64,000 nt of DNA. Source: Blattamonas nauphoetae. Taxonomy: Eukaryota; Preaxostyla; Oxymonadida. The notes below the pieces were generated by a model that saw only the letters and a list, made by a program, of their open reading frames with translations, had not been told where the DNA came from and did no database searches. Of this stretch, positions 9,824 through 20,939 are shown piece after piece. A program made the position numbers and the translations under genes. The DNA lies in the NCBI GenBank assembly GCA_033064195.1, contig JARBJD010000073.1, positions 1-64,000 of the forward strand, read 5' to 3'. Within the stretch, counting starts at the first letter, position 1; every line of letters begins with the position of its first letter.

Positions 9824-11562
9824 CTACAAAAGAGGCAGACGGGAGTTCATTCCTCTATTCTGCATGATTTCGAATGATTTTCTCCTGACTTTGTTTTCAT
9901 CTGCGGCATGGATGTACCCTGTAGGTTATCGGGAGACGGTAGGTTGTGGAGCGACTGTGTGAGAGAGAGGTACTATTAGAGGGGGGATTGTGGAAAAGCT
10001 TGAACTTTATAGAGAGTTACATCATTTCATGATTTCATTTGAAAATCGGTTCGGAGGAACAAGTGGATTTTCTCGAACACTTTTGTTTCGATGTGCATTT
10101 CACGATCTGAAGTGTTTATTGGTTGATGATGGAGAATAAACGAATAGAAAGAGTGAATATACGCGAACTGAAATGGAATTAATGACAATAGTGTCCATTT
10201 GATTCGGCAATCTCGGACATTGTTGTTGTGGTCTTGATCAAGGATCACAACAAACAAAGATTGAAACAGAAAATGGAGTTGAATTATGATGGTGAAATGC
10301 AAACAGATATGGAATATTTATGGAATTATATCTGAAAATTGTGTAATTCTGAGAATAGTGAAAAGTCGGACGATGATGGATGAACGAAGCCCGTTGTGGT
10401 CTCTGGCATGATTTATGGAGTTGAATGAGTCGAGAATACAGTGTTGAGACACAACCTACAGAGTACCAAAATAACCTACAGGCTCCCTTTCACAACCTAC
10501 AGAGTCCCTTTTCGCAACCTACAGGGTCCCTACAACCTACAGTCTCCCGATAACCTACAGGGTACATACATGCCTCATCTGCTGATGATTTGTTGTGAAG
10601 CAGTGTTTGTTCGAGTCTTTCGAAGAACCCTTCCTGTTCCAGTGTCTGCCACAAGATTCTCTTACTGCCGACGATTTTGGCTTCGTTTCGGTACCTCAAG
10701 TTGATGCTCTGGAACATTGCCCAGATGCTGTATTGATGGGTTGCATCGTCTTCCACTTCTGAGAGAAGTGATTGGAAGACCATTGGGACGCAAGAAGAAC
10801 AAACGAAATCCAATGTTGGTTGGTGGAATTCACTATTTTCATATATCATGGTCAAGAATTCCATTGTGGTTCGATATTGATAGTTCCACGACATGAGACG
10901 AGGATTGCGACTGATCTGGATGAGAGATGGTTCGAGTGGGATCAACACTTCATTCAACACCACATCTCCGATCGATTGAAGGTACCGTCCTGAAATGTGG
11001 AAGGATGAATGAGCATGCTTGGGGGGAGGGAGGTGAACACATCTGGGAAACACCGCCATCAGAGTCTTCAGGTTCATACAATCTGTGATCAATGAGAGAT
11101 CCCTCAGCTGAGGTGCTGAAAGGATTCTGTGAAAGAGATGAGACGTGAGAATCGCGATGAGGGTTGATCGAGAACATGTGTTGAGATATTTGTAAAAGAA
11201 TGCCAGAGCATCCCGGAAAATGGGTGGATGGGAGGACGAAAAGATCAGAGTCATCGAATCTACAAATGCTGCAGCTGAATCGGTGGAGTTTCGTCCAATG
11301 GCGTTCAACCAATCGTCGGGATGGATTGAGGCGGTGAGTTTCAGGCGGAGAAATTCCAAAAATGTCGATGCTTTGCGAATATGCCACTCCTCAAATTTGA
11401 ACCCATCTCGGACCATCGAAGCAAGAGAAATGAAGACTTGTGAATAAGAATCGGCAGAGACTGGATGATTCGGAAACCAAGTCAGGAATGGAGAATGATC
11501 TTGAGCACGAATGGAACCATGAGGATGAAAAGAGGGATACCGTCTGAAGTGATTTCTGACAT
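9824..11562 (-). pseudogene. Family A gene, copy 2, interrupted by a hAT-type MITE
   Basis: Exon 1 is 11562-11541, a 41-bp intron is 11540-11500, and exon 2 runs from 11499 (DHSPFLTWFPNHPVSADS). The body holds AAAFVDSMTLIF, LSAPQLRDLS, VVLNEVLIPLEPSLIQISRNP, FHQPTLDFVCSS, FQSLLSEVEDD and ILWQTLEQEGF. The ORF is open down to LLHNKSSADE and there meets the MITE at 10574. On the far side of the MITE the frame resumes (ENKVRRKSFEIMQN...) and ends in TAG at 9824-9826, so without the MITE and one target-duplication copy the gene is open to its normal C-terminus. Function unknown. With the insertion the last 27 or so residues are replaced by MITE-encoded sequence, so the gene is probably damaged. 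Confidence 0.8.
9905..10574. mobile_element. 670-bp hAT-type MITE in family A copy 2
   Basis: The ends form an imperfect inverted repeat of about 45 bp starting GGCATG(G/T)ATGTACCCTG and continuing through TAGGTTATCGGGAGAC. An 8-bp target duplication TCATCTGC flanks it at 9897-9904 and 10575-10582. Subterminal repeats of the type CAACCTACAG recur at the right end. There is no coding capacity. The 8-bp duplication and the short terminal repeats fit the hAT superfamily. Confidence 0.85.
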
Positions 11563-12193
11563 ATTCGACATTTGTCGATTATGGGCATTTAGACTTGAGA
11601 ACTCTGTAGTGGGACGATCAAGACAACTAGATTGACGAGCTTGCAGTCCTTCAGAACTACGTGTTTATCGACAAAAATGAGACAGAAAGGAGACGAAGCG
11701 ATTCATCAGCTCTGTTTTTCGAGGATTTAAGAGAGACAATCGAAAGTTGCGGATTGAAATCAAAGAAACGAGAAATGAAGGAGAAAAATACTGTAATCCA
11801 GGGTATTACGGGGCACTTCCTGTGCAACATTGGTACAAATTGAATACCCAAAACAATTCAGACCATTCTATCGATTGAACAGCCCATCCACGACCGAGAA
11901 CTGAGGTCGCTTCTGAATCAGAAATATGGAGAGAAATGGGAACATCTGGAAACAAAAGAGGATGATAGAAGGGCAGAGATGAAGACACAAACGCGAGGAT
12001 CACTGAAAACGGAAGAGGAGAGAACGATGCGAAAAGAAAGAGACAAAGACGAGAATGAAAATGGAGAAAGGAGCACACGAAAGTGTCAACACAGAGCGAG
12101 TGGGAAGCATTGAAGGGTCAGCATGTGATGTCATCCAAACATCGTTGAAATGAGCGATCCATTGGACAGTGTTCTTTTCGTATAAGTAGTCAT
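11563..12193. repeat. Array spacer 2
   Basis: A direct duplicate of spacer 1, with diverged patches around 11800-11950. No gene is seen. Confidence 0.7.
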
Positions 12194-12528
12194 CTACTCC
12201 GGTTCAGGATAGTTGATTCCCAAATTGTGCATGAGATGGAATGAACACCACCTCAAAGATTTTCCATTTGCTGTTGATTTGTCGTGAAGCAGTGCTTGAT
12301 CGAGATGATTTCTGAATCCTTCCTGTTCCAGTGTCTGCAACAAAATCCTCCCTCTGCGAATTATTTCCGCTCCATCGGTTTCCCGTATGCTGATATGGTA
12401 GGCTATGCTCAATATGATGAACTGATGGGTTTCTTCGTCTTCCACTTTTGAGAGAAGTGATTGGAAGACCAGTGGGATGTGAGAAGAACAAAGGAAGTCC
12501 AGTGTTGGTTGGTGTTGAACGCTCAAAT
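12194..12528 (-). pseudogene. Family A gene, copy 3, 3' fragment
   Basis: This encodes LSVQHQPTLDF, then FQSLLSKVEDEETHQ, RGRILLQTLEQEGFRNHLDQALLHDKS and LGINYPEPE, the family A C-terminus, ending with the stop at 12194-12196. It begins exactly where the 5' fragment at 19556-20283 ends. The two fragments are one gene split by a 7-kb insertion: with the insertion and one CAAAT copy left out, the frame runs ...FRLLATYFDLSVQHQPTLDF, the same length as in sister genes. Confidence 0.8.
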
Positions 12529-12559
12529 GAGCTAGTTTTGTACAGAATGAACATCTCCA

Positions 12560-13700
12560 TTTTATTGTTTAAAACCATTTCTTTTATTCAGATCAAACAT
12601 TTTTTTGGGGCAAAACCTTAGCTCTTCTTCAGATCACATTTTACGTTGATCTGCCCCATCTTTTATATTTTTGACCCTACTTTCCCTCAATGTCAGTTTT
12701 TGTGTCTTCTGACTGTTCTAATTCGGCTATCGTGACATATTTCCGTCGTTTATTCCACAGATACTCGACCTCATCGAACCATCCCTCTTTTCAGGTTGTC
12801 ATACCAACTTCTCACGATCATCTGTGAAATACTCCAATCTGTTTGATCTTATCGGATTTATAGTCAATCTATCTTTCAAATTCATTGTCAGCCTCTTCTG
12901 GACATATGTCCATCAATCAGAAGTCTCGATCATTGTCAACAAGGGAACCACTCTCGCATTCAGGACAAGATCCTCCATTCTACACTTTGCAATGTCTCAA
13001 CTCTCCCCTCCGTTTGGTGTTTCCGTTCTACTTGCAAAGAAACAATGTATATCTCTTCTTTTATATTGTTTTGCAGACTCACATCTTCTGGTTCCCATTT
13101 TCTCTCTATCCTATGATTTCAATTTTGCTTTCCCATCTCAGCAACTTTTTATGATCTTAAGTGACATTGAACAAACAGAATTGATTACACTTTGTTCGAT
13201 TTGAGCTTTAGGAGAATGGACCAGAAATCGATCGACATGATCTCACACTGTTATGAAAACAAGGAGAATAACAGATCCAATTTTTCATAACAATTGGACT
13301 CTGACTATAGAATCCATCTCTTCTGGGGCAAGATGTTGCTGGTAGAATGCTGGAAGCCGAGTCAGAAGATCTGGAGGAAAAAAAACACAATTAAGCACTC
13401 GAATGACCAGAAAGAACGCAATGAACATTGAAAAATGGATTCTTACGAGAAAATGACGCAGTAATGACAACGACAATGGATCGCGACGACTGGATAGGAA
13501 ACATAACAGAAAGGCAAATGGAAGACCCAATTCGCAAAGGGGAAGAGAAGGAGAAATGGTCTGGAATGAAGGAGAAACAGATGACAGCTGAAATTTCAGG
13601 CTAGAAGGGGAATACTGATCATTCGTCCCAAAGACTGACGGATCAACAGAAAAGTGATCATTGAAGCTGGGCCGTTCAACACGATGTCATCAGACGCTGA
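12560..13700. other. Gene-poor left part of the 7-kb insertion
   Basis: It is T-rich on the plus strand with several weak overlapping ORFs (for example 12824-13204 +, hydrophobic). None has a recognisable motif, and the ORFs overlap one another in different frames. I see no supported gene. Confidence 0.35.
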
Positions 13701-13734
13701 AAAATGTCTTCTTGTCAACAATCGGTCAGTTGCA

Positions 13735-16700
13735 CTTCACTGAGACGGCATATATGTTCCCGATACTTCAGGAACCCAATTGGTGTTCGTCAGGCCCAGC
13801 TACCACAACATAACAAATGTGAAAGTGACGACGAACACATTCTCTCCAACAAATTTTCCACTGGAACTCACTGCGACGGACACTGATCAATGGAACCTGA
13901 TTGAGATGACTGAAAGGAACTGGCAGCGAACATAAAGGATGACTGATTGTGATGACAGTAGGCTCGATGGAAATCTCATCCTGCAATTTCTCTTCTATCG
14001 CATCCAACTTGGGCATAGGAGCAGCCATCCACGCCATCTTCCAACCCCCTCCTTCATTCACCATCTCCACCTCTTCACAGAAGGTGGAGCAGGACACTGC
14101 CTCTGTGGGACAAGGCATCTACATCAACGGCACCGATGTCGATTCTAACCTGACACCAGCATCGTTCATCGCTGGATAGGCAAACGATCCGACAGTCAAC
14201 GCTCGATTCGTCTGCTTCTCGCGAGAGGGAGCATACAGTGGGGTTTACATTGCAGGGTATCATGTGTGTGTTGTGGCAATGGGGGTTCTGTACGGGAATG
14301 TGTACGCGTCGGTACAACTCTCCAGCCAAAGTCAGCATCCATAACTGCCCCACTCACTATCACAACAGCAAGCTCAATCTCCACCACGAAGACACTGAGC
14401 ATGACAAACATCACATTCAACGTCTCCGACGATGCTGGCTCGTAGAACCCTCTCCTCTCTGTGAAGGTCACAGACTCACTTACCATCACCAACGTCGCCT
14501 TCTCCGACTCGTCCCTCCTCACTGCGCCGACCCTCCTCTCAGTTGTGTCGGGAGGGACAGTCACAGCGAACTCATTATCCTTGTTGTCGCTGTCGTCCGT
14601 CAACATCAGTTACATCAGTGTCCCAACCTGTAAGTACACTGGATCACTCTCCACCCATCTTCTTTCAATCCAGCTGAACGCCGCAACAACGGCACAGGTC
14701 AACGTTGGCTCGATCACTTTCAACGTACTCTCGGCTCAAACCCGTTCTCGTCCAACATCGATTTCTCCTTCACAGGAACGTCGTGTTTGCCGCTTCAACC
14801 TCAGCTACGACAACAGCCCTTTCCGACACATCCTCATCGTCACCGCGCTCTTCACCGTTAATGCCAACAATCTCATCGTCACACAAGCCACAATCTCTTC
14901 TCCGCTGTTGGAAAGTGACACAATGATCACACCCTTCGCAATTGTGTCTGGCGGAACAGCAAAACAAACCAATGTCGTTCTGGATGGAAGTGTCCTCGCT
15001 GCTCGCTTTGCTCACAGCATGCTGATACAGACAGGAGGTTCACTAAGTCTGAACTCATGCACATTCAACTCGATCACTACCTCCGACGAAGGGGCAGCGG
15101 TCCAAGCTAATCTCCTCACGGGTGAGACACTGTCACCGACAGGAGTGACCTTCACATCGGCTCATTCACCACAACAACTCCCATCACTCTCTCCACTATC
15201 ACCAGCTCATCCGCACTGACGATTCTCAAGCCAGCACCCCTCCCAACAACGAAAGCAGCCACACACACTCATACGAATGGTGCATTCGATATTCCATCTG
15301 GCACTCTCACACTCAAGTCTCTCGGCTTCACTGGACAGAACACGAACTTAGCGTTCTATTTTGAGACAGTAAGTTGATCAGGCTGGAATGGAGGAGTGAT
15401 CGTCGTTGATCTGACTAGCAGCACAAAAACAGCGACGTTCATACTGTCGTATTCAATGGGGGATTCCATCCAACACTCCAGCTAAGGAGTCGGACATACT
15501 CGTGTCGACTGAGTGGAGTAGTGGTCACGTCATGCAATACCACATGCACTTCAACAACTGGGAAGTGAAATGCTCTGTTCCTCTCGTCGATGTTCATTCT
15601 ATCAAACAGCTCTGTTTCGGCCCTGTCCGGAATCTACATTCCGTCAACTGGCTTGATTGCAAGCATTGATAGAACTTCACAATTGATTTTTACTGCATCA
15701 ACCCTCGTTCTCCCACAAGGAGAGCATGTGTTCAACTCAGAAGGCGGGACTCTTCTTTTTGGATCCGTCAGGTTCGATCTGCCTTTTCGTGGAGAACACA
15801 GCAGATTGCGGCGGTGCTGTTGAAGACTTTTTCCATAAGCGTAGTGGACAGCTCCTCTTTTTACCGATCCTCACTACGTTCTCGACAACTTCAAGCTCGA
15901 CGACGAATTCATTGTGACTATCGTCGACAAAGTGCCCGTCACCAATCAAACCGAAATCAACAGCAAGACTCTCACCATCTGTGGGAACAGGTTCGACTCG
16001 GAGCTTTCCACCAACAACGCCTTTTCTGTGGGATTTGAGGTTAAATTCCGCTCCACAGAATCAGTCCACCTCGTCGAAACCAAAGCCTCTGCCAAAAACT
16101 CCACGTTCGAAGGAATCGTCCCAGTCTCGTTGAAGGAGTTCCCATCTCTCCGTGTCTACTTTGTGGTGGGTTCCTAAAGCGAGCTCACCATCACCAGCTG
16201 TACTTTCGATGGTCAAACAGAACAAGATGCTGGGGTCAGACAAGTGGACACCAGCGCAACTGTCACCATCACCCCTGCTCAGTCGGAATCCCACTTCTAC
16301 AACTCCCAAACGAAGAATGTCCAGACCGTCCTTTCCGAAGACCAGACGGAGTACGTGGCATACGTGACTGGGTCGCAGCTCATCCCATGCGAGACAGCAA
16401 CAGCAGTGCTGTTCGAGACAACAGATGTCCCGTCGGACGTGGCATTCCACAACAACACTCTCATCATCGTCCAAATATCGAATGACGACATGTCTGCACT
16501 CAGCCCGTCCACGCATTCACGCAACGCAGACACGGTTTCGGTGAAGTTCGGATGGGGATTCTGGATGGAATACTCATCGTCGCTCCCTCTGTTCGATCTC
16601 GGCGGGCTCCCAACCAGCACCGTCCCTCCGCTCGATCCATCCGACCCGGCTAGCCCGACAGATATAACTGAACCGACAGATCCAACTAGTCCTGAAGACC

Positions 16701-17398
16701 CAACCGATCCTGATGACCCTTCATCGCCGACAGATCCGTCCGCTGCTGCTAAATAACAGAAGGCAGCAATGATCGGCCTCTCAGTTGGGATCGGAGTGGT
16801 TGCACTTGCGTGCATTCTACTGTTCCTGATCATCATCATCTATGTCTTCCGTCGGAAAGACAAGAAAGAGGAGGAAGAAGAAGAGGAGCAGCAGGAAGAA
16901 GGACCAAACTCCAGCGAGATGGCCGACACAGAAGAGCCGTTCAAAGTGGCAGAGGACGAAGGATGCAAAGAATCCCCGAGCATGTTCGCAGGAGACTACA
17001 TCTCTCTCCCAGGACAGGTTGACGTGACACTCACTGAGCCTCCACAGACCATCGTCGAACTGAAGGAAGACGAAGCTCCTACTCTGAATTCTGCGATTGT
17101 CCAGGAGCCTGAACTCGAGCAACCCGCTGAAACACAAGCGGAGGAACTCAGTCGACCACACAAGGAGATTAAGAAGAAGAAGAAGAAGTTGGAGGAGGTG
17201 GAAAACGGGGATGGAAGTGAAACGCCTCTCCTCGACTCTGTCCCTCCATCGTCGATCCAACCACTCTTTTTGCACTCAAACCAACCCTCCAAGCAACGAA
17301 AGATGACACAGATGTGGTCTCCTTCAACTTTCATGCCAGACATTGGTGTTTTGAAATGGAAGTGTGAAAGAAACAGGAAAGCGGATTGTGTTGGATAG
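13735..17398 (+). pseudogene. Decayed beta-helix (pectin-lyase-like fold) membrane surface protein
   Basis: Repeated short beta-strand units rich in Ser/Thr/Asn (SMEISSCNFSSIAS, GGTVTANSLSLLSLSSVNIS, SELTITSCTF) mark a right-handed parallel beta-helix ectodomain. A stalk of Pro-Thr-Asp repeats (DPTSPEDPTDPDDPSSPTDP) follows near 16640-16740. Then come one transmembrane helix (about 16772-16848, GLSVGIGVVALACILLFL...), a basic stop-transfer RRKDKK and an acidic cytoplasmic tail ending with the stop before 17398. The gene is broken. In-frame stops are at 14177-14179, 15217-15219, 16175-16177 and 16754-16756, with frame changes between about 14.2 and 14.46 kb and near 15.8 kb. Many protists have such surface families; function is unknown. 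Untested introns could explain some breaks. Confidence 0.7.
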
Positions 17399-17917
17399 TG
17401 GAGGGATTGTGGTCTGAGCCACAACCAGCACCATCTCCATCACAAACTCGATTCTCACAAGTTGTTCGGGAAGATCTTTTGGGAGCCTGAATCGGATGCA
17501 GATGGCATTTGATGAGGAAGTGATTCTTCACTCCTCTTTCATGTTCGCTCTTCTTCTTTCCTTTTCCAATCATCTTTTTGTTCTTTCTCCGAAATAGTTG
17601 CCACTTCAATCTCCAATTTATCCTCGACTTGTGTCAGTCTACTTGCTGAACACGTTCGCATCTTCTGTTCACGAAACTCTCATCGTTGAACCCTCGGCAT
17701 CTCTTCCTTTTCTGTTCGTACTATGTTTTCTATGCTTTATTGTCGCCATTGTTTCCTAAACTCGTGAAATCAGTCAGATCGGTGTGATCAACCCATTGCC
17801 GCACTTTTCTGAACAATCAGAGAAATACAACTCAAATAAGGTTTTGCCCCAATTTTTATGTTGATTTTGAAAAATGAACCTATTTGAAAGAATAAAAAAG
17901 GGGTGTTGATTCTGAGT
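17399..17917. other. Region between beta-helix pseudogene and pogo element
   Basis: No gene is seen. It contains the right partner of the 16-bp inverted repeat (17837-17852). Confidence 0.4.
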
Positions 17918-17919
17918 TA

Positions 17920-17961
17920 GTCCTTGATCAATTGGGGGTTTTTAAAAAATGGGGGGTAAAT
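17920..17961 (+). repeat. Left terminal inverted repeat of pogo-like element
   Basis: Pairs with 19500-19541. A possible upstream start codon (ATG at 17949) lies inside it. Confidence 0.9.
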
Positions 17962-17984
17962 CCCCCATACGCCCCATCATTTTC

Positions 17985-19422
17985 ATGCCAAAAATAAGTC
18001 GCATCTCCGATGCAGAAATCCTCCGTCTCGCGGGGACGGAGGAGTACCGCAACATACAACATCGTGGGGAGCGTTTCGCTCGAATTGCGTTTGATCATGG
18101 CATTCCTTTTGCGAGAGTTGGTCGCGTGGGCAACATCGGGAAACACGTTCTTGAGCGAGCAGTGAAGAATTTCAAAGCAAACAGACGTTGCGGAATCGTC
18201 GGACGCCCTCCGATATTATCCGATGTGGAGCAGGAAGCAGTCATACAGGATATCTTGAGAGATCGAGGCCAGCGAATATTTCATTCGGCTCAATCCATCA
18301 GATCTTTGGTATACTCTCTTTTTTCTCTATCTTTTTTTGATATAGTGCGAAGATCAAATCAGGCAACGTCCTGTTACAGCCACTCACCCTTCCCTCTCAT
18401 CAACCTTCGGATATTCTTTCGTAAACGGAAGGAACGAAATCAGCCTAAAAAAGAGCGAACAATTCCCTCATGAGCGTTTTCGCCAAACATCCGCACAGAT
18501 TATAAGACCGTGGTTCGATCATTACCTTCGATTGCGACAATTGTACATGTATCCCAATTCACTTGTTTTTAATTTAGATGAGTCTTTTGCCAATTCTGCC
18601 CCCAACCATAATGTTCTGGTAGCAGTTGAACCAGACGACCCACGGCCCATTGTCCCCCAAATACCCCTCCCAAGCAAAACTACTTTCATCCTCACTATCG
18701 CCGCCGACGGCAAATTTTTGCCAACCATCCTCTTGGTTCCTTTTCAACAGCTTCCAGTGGAATATGCTCCTTTCAGAGGATCAAACCTTATAATCATTTC
18801 AAATCCTCAAACTAGGATGACCAATACATTATTCCCAACGATCTTTCAAATGTATATCCTTCCATATATGCTTCAACGAAGACAAAACATCAACCAAGAA
18901 AACTCTCGGATCCTCCTCATTATGGACGGCCTTCGCTCTCATTATGTGGCGTCGGTTCAACTGCTTTGTCAACGAAATAGCATAGACATCGCAATCCTCC
19001 CTTCACATACTACACACATGCTGCAGCCAGTCGATCAGTATGTCACGGCCACCATCAAACAAGGCCTACTGAGCTCCATCCGTCCCCAAGCACTTGCTGA
19101 TGCATCACAGAAACGCACAGCCTTCATAGAGGCTTTCGACCAGGCTCTCTCAGACGGATTAAGCCCAAAAATTGTCAAAGCCTCTTTCCGCGACACAGGC
19201 CTCAATCCACCGACTATCCAGCCTGTTGCAGCAAAACTGACAGATGCCGAACTCCCCAGAAGGCTTAATCCAGCACCCGCGCGACGAGACCATTCCAGAG
19301 AAGGTCTCTGGTTCATTAGTGATCCAGATCTTCTGAGAAGATTCAACGCTCCTCCCAATCCAGATATTCCCATAGACCCAAATGATGATGGTGCAGATGA
19401 CTCGAGCGATGAAGGCGAATAA
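17985..19422 (+). CDS. pogo-like transposase, two exons
   Basis: The enzyme would cut and paste the element through a DDE/D RNase-H fold. Exon 1 is 17985-18308, a 37-bp intron is 18309-18345 (GTATAC...GATATAG), and exon 2 is 18346-19422, giving about 466 residues. The first ATG outside the terminal repeat (17985) is preferred over the in-frame ATG at 17949. The N-terminus has two helix-turn-helix-like parts (ISDAEILRLAGTEEY and RPPILSDVEQEAVIQDIL). Catalytic blocks are FNLDES, LIMDGLRSH and HMLQPVDQ, i.e. D, D, D. The C-terminal tail is acidic (DDGADDSSDEGE). No break is seen once the intron is removed; read without splicing, the frame is lost after the intron. Confidence 0.9.
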
Positions 19423-19499
19423 CGTGACACTCTTTTTGTTTCTCAATTCACTTTTCTCATTCAACGGTTTCAATTTTTTTTCAAATGGGTCCATCTCGG

Positions 19500-19541
19500 T
19501 TCTACCCCCCATTTTTTAAAAACCCCCAATTTTTTAGGGAC
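19500..19541 (-). repeat. Right terminal inverted repeat of pogo-like element
   Basis: Reverse complement of the left end with a few mismatches in the outer 15 bp. Confidence 0.9.
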
Positions 19542-19555
19542 TAGTGGGAACGACC

Positions 19556-20283
19556 CAAATCAAAATAAGTGGCCAGTAATCTGAATGTTTCTTTAGAGGC
19601 ATCCCACCATGACAAAAGGCGAGGATTGCGACTGATCTGGACGAGAGATAGTTCCAGCGGCATCAAAACTTCATGCAGCACCACATCTCGGATTGATTTA
19701 GTGTCGTTTTGGGGGGTGGTAGAGAGGGCTGGAACAGAGTTGGTGGTGGTGAGTTTGATATTTCTTCGGAGAAGCCAGACACTAGCCTTCAGGACATTTC
19801 TATCCGCAATCACAGAGAGATCCCTCAGCTGAGGTGCTGAAAGAATTCTGCGAATGATGTTGGTTGAAAGAATGGCTTTCTTGTTGGATTTCATACACGA
19901 GGTGAGACATTTATGAAAGAATGGGAGAGCTTCCCGGAAAATGGGTGGATGAGGCAACGATAAGATCAGGGTCATCGAATCCACAAATGCCGCTGCGTGG
20001 TTTTTGGAGCCTTGTCCAATCGTTTTCAAAAAATCATCGGGTTTGATTGAGACAGTTAGTTTCAGGCGGATGAATTCCAAAAATGTCGATGCTTTGCGAA
20101 TGTGCCTCTCCTCAAATTTGAACCCATCTCGGGCCATCGAAGCAAGTGATAAGAACGTCTTCGAATATGAATCGACAGAGACTGGATCATTCGGAAACCA
20201 ATCCAAGAAGGGAGAATGATCTTGAGCACGAATGGAAAAATGAGGATGAAAAGAGGGATACCATCTGAAGTGATTTCTGACAT
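19556..20283 (-). pseudogene. Family A gene, copy 3, 5' fragment
   Basis: Exon 1 is 20283-20262 (MSEITSD), a 41-bp intron is 20261-20221, and exon 2 starts at 20220 (DHSPFLDWFPNDPVSVDS). It continues through AAAFVDSMTLIL, LSAPQLRDLS, DVVLHEVLMPLELSLVQISRNP to FRLLATYFD. There the 7-kb insertion interrupts it; the rest is at 12194-12528. The upstream spacer (20284-20370) carries the next insertion, the outer hAT element. Function unknown. Confidence 0.8.
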
Positions 20284-20939
20284 AATCGTCAATTCTCGAT
20301 TATGGGGACTCAGATGTGAGTACTCTGTTGTGGGACGATCAAGACTCAATCAGACGATAGTCCACATTTGCAGGGTTTATAGTTGTCTGACACTTTACAC
20401 GAGAACGTGAGGTTAAAAGACCTCACCTCCCCATTTTGGAGGTGAGGTCTCCTGGTGTCCAAATTAGGACACTCAAATGTGAAAAAAGTGAGATCATCGA
20501 CCACATCACGACTCTCCGACACCATTTCGCACCTTAAATTTCCTTCAATTTCACCGGACACAGTTGAATTTCTCTTTTTTTCGCAAAAAACACAGAAATT
20601 GTCACTTGATCCAGATGACATAAAAGTTGGTGGGTTGGATCAATTCTCAGTTTTTCCATCGAGTGATCCAACGAGACTTTCAATTTGATTTTAGATGTGA
20701 AATGAGCTTCTCGAATCCATTTTAGGGAGGAGCAATTGTCCGGACAGAGGGGTGCGCTGTCCGACCTCGGACAGCGCTTATTTCGGAGGTCAAGCAAATT
20801 AGGCGAAACAATGGGTGGGATCAGAACTGGAGAGTAAAAGAGAGGAGAATAACAGTGATGCCGCACGAAAGATAATACAGACGGGTTTGATCTCTTAGTT
20901 ACTGAAGTATTTTTCCTTGTGCATTCTTATCATTCGCAA

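Larger units (their letters stand above)
17920..19541 (+). mobile_element. Complete pogo/Tigger-like DNA transposon
   Basis: A 1622-bp element bounded by a TA duplication (17918-17919 and 19542-19543). Terminal inverted repeats of about 40 bp start GTCC and share a perfect core AATTGGGGGTTTTTAAAAAA followed by TGGGGGGTA. It holds one spliced transposase gene. Size, TA target and DDE_1-type transposase fit the pogo branch of Tc1/mariner. It looks intact. Confidence 0.93.
12529..19555. other. 7-kb insertion splitting family A copy 3
   Basis: CAAAT occurs at both junctions (12524-12528 and 19556-19560) and could be a 5-bp target duplication. The insert holds a gene-poor left part, a decayed beta-helix membrane-protein gene (13.7-17.4 kb) and, near its right end, a complete pogo-like transposon. 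Leaving out the pogo element, the insert is about 5.4 kb. Its extreme ends are not clearly inverted repeats. A 16-bp inverted repeat TTGGGGCAAAACCTTA lies inside, at 12605-12620 and 17837-17852. The vehicle is not identified. Confidence 0.65.

Noticed and set aside
13735-17398. In-frame TAA and TAG in the beta-helix gene as evidence for a variant code (Gln), known from one oxymonad lineage
   Set aside because: TGA stops and frame changes occur in the same gene, and clean genes nearby end with TAA or TAG as well as TGA. Decay explains the stops better.
12605-17852. 16-bp inverted repeat TTGGGGCAAAACCTTA as termini of a 5.2-kb transposon
   Set aside because: The repeat lies about 70 bp inside both ends of the insertion, no target duplication adjoins it, and the inserted block is better defined by the gene split at CAAAT.
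18309-18473. Read-through C-terminus of the first pogo ORF as a separate short protein
   Set aside because: The segment starts with a good donor, ends in TATAG 37 bp later, and splicing restores a transposase frame with conserved blocks.
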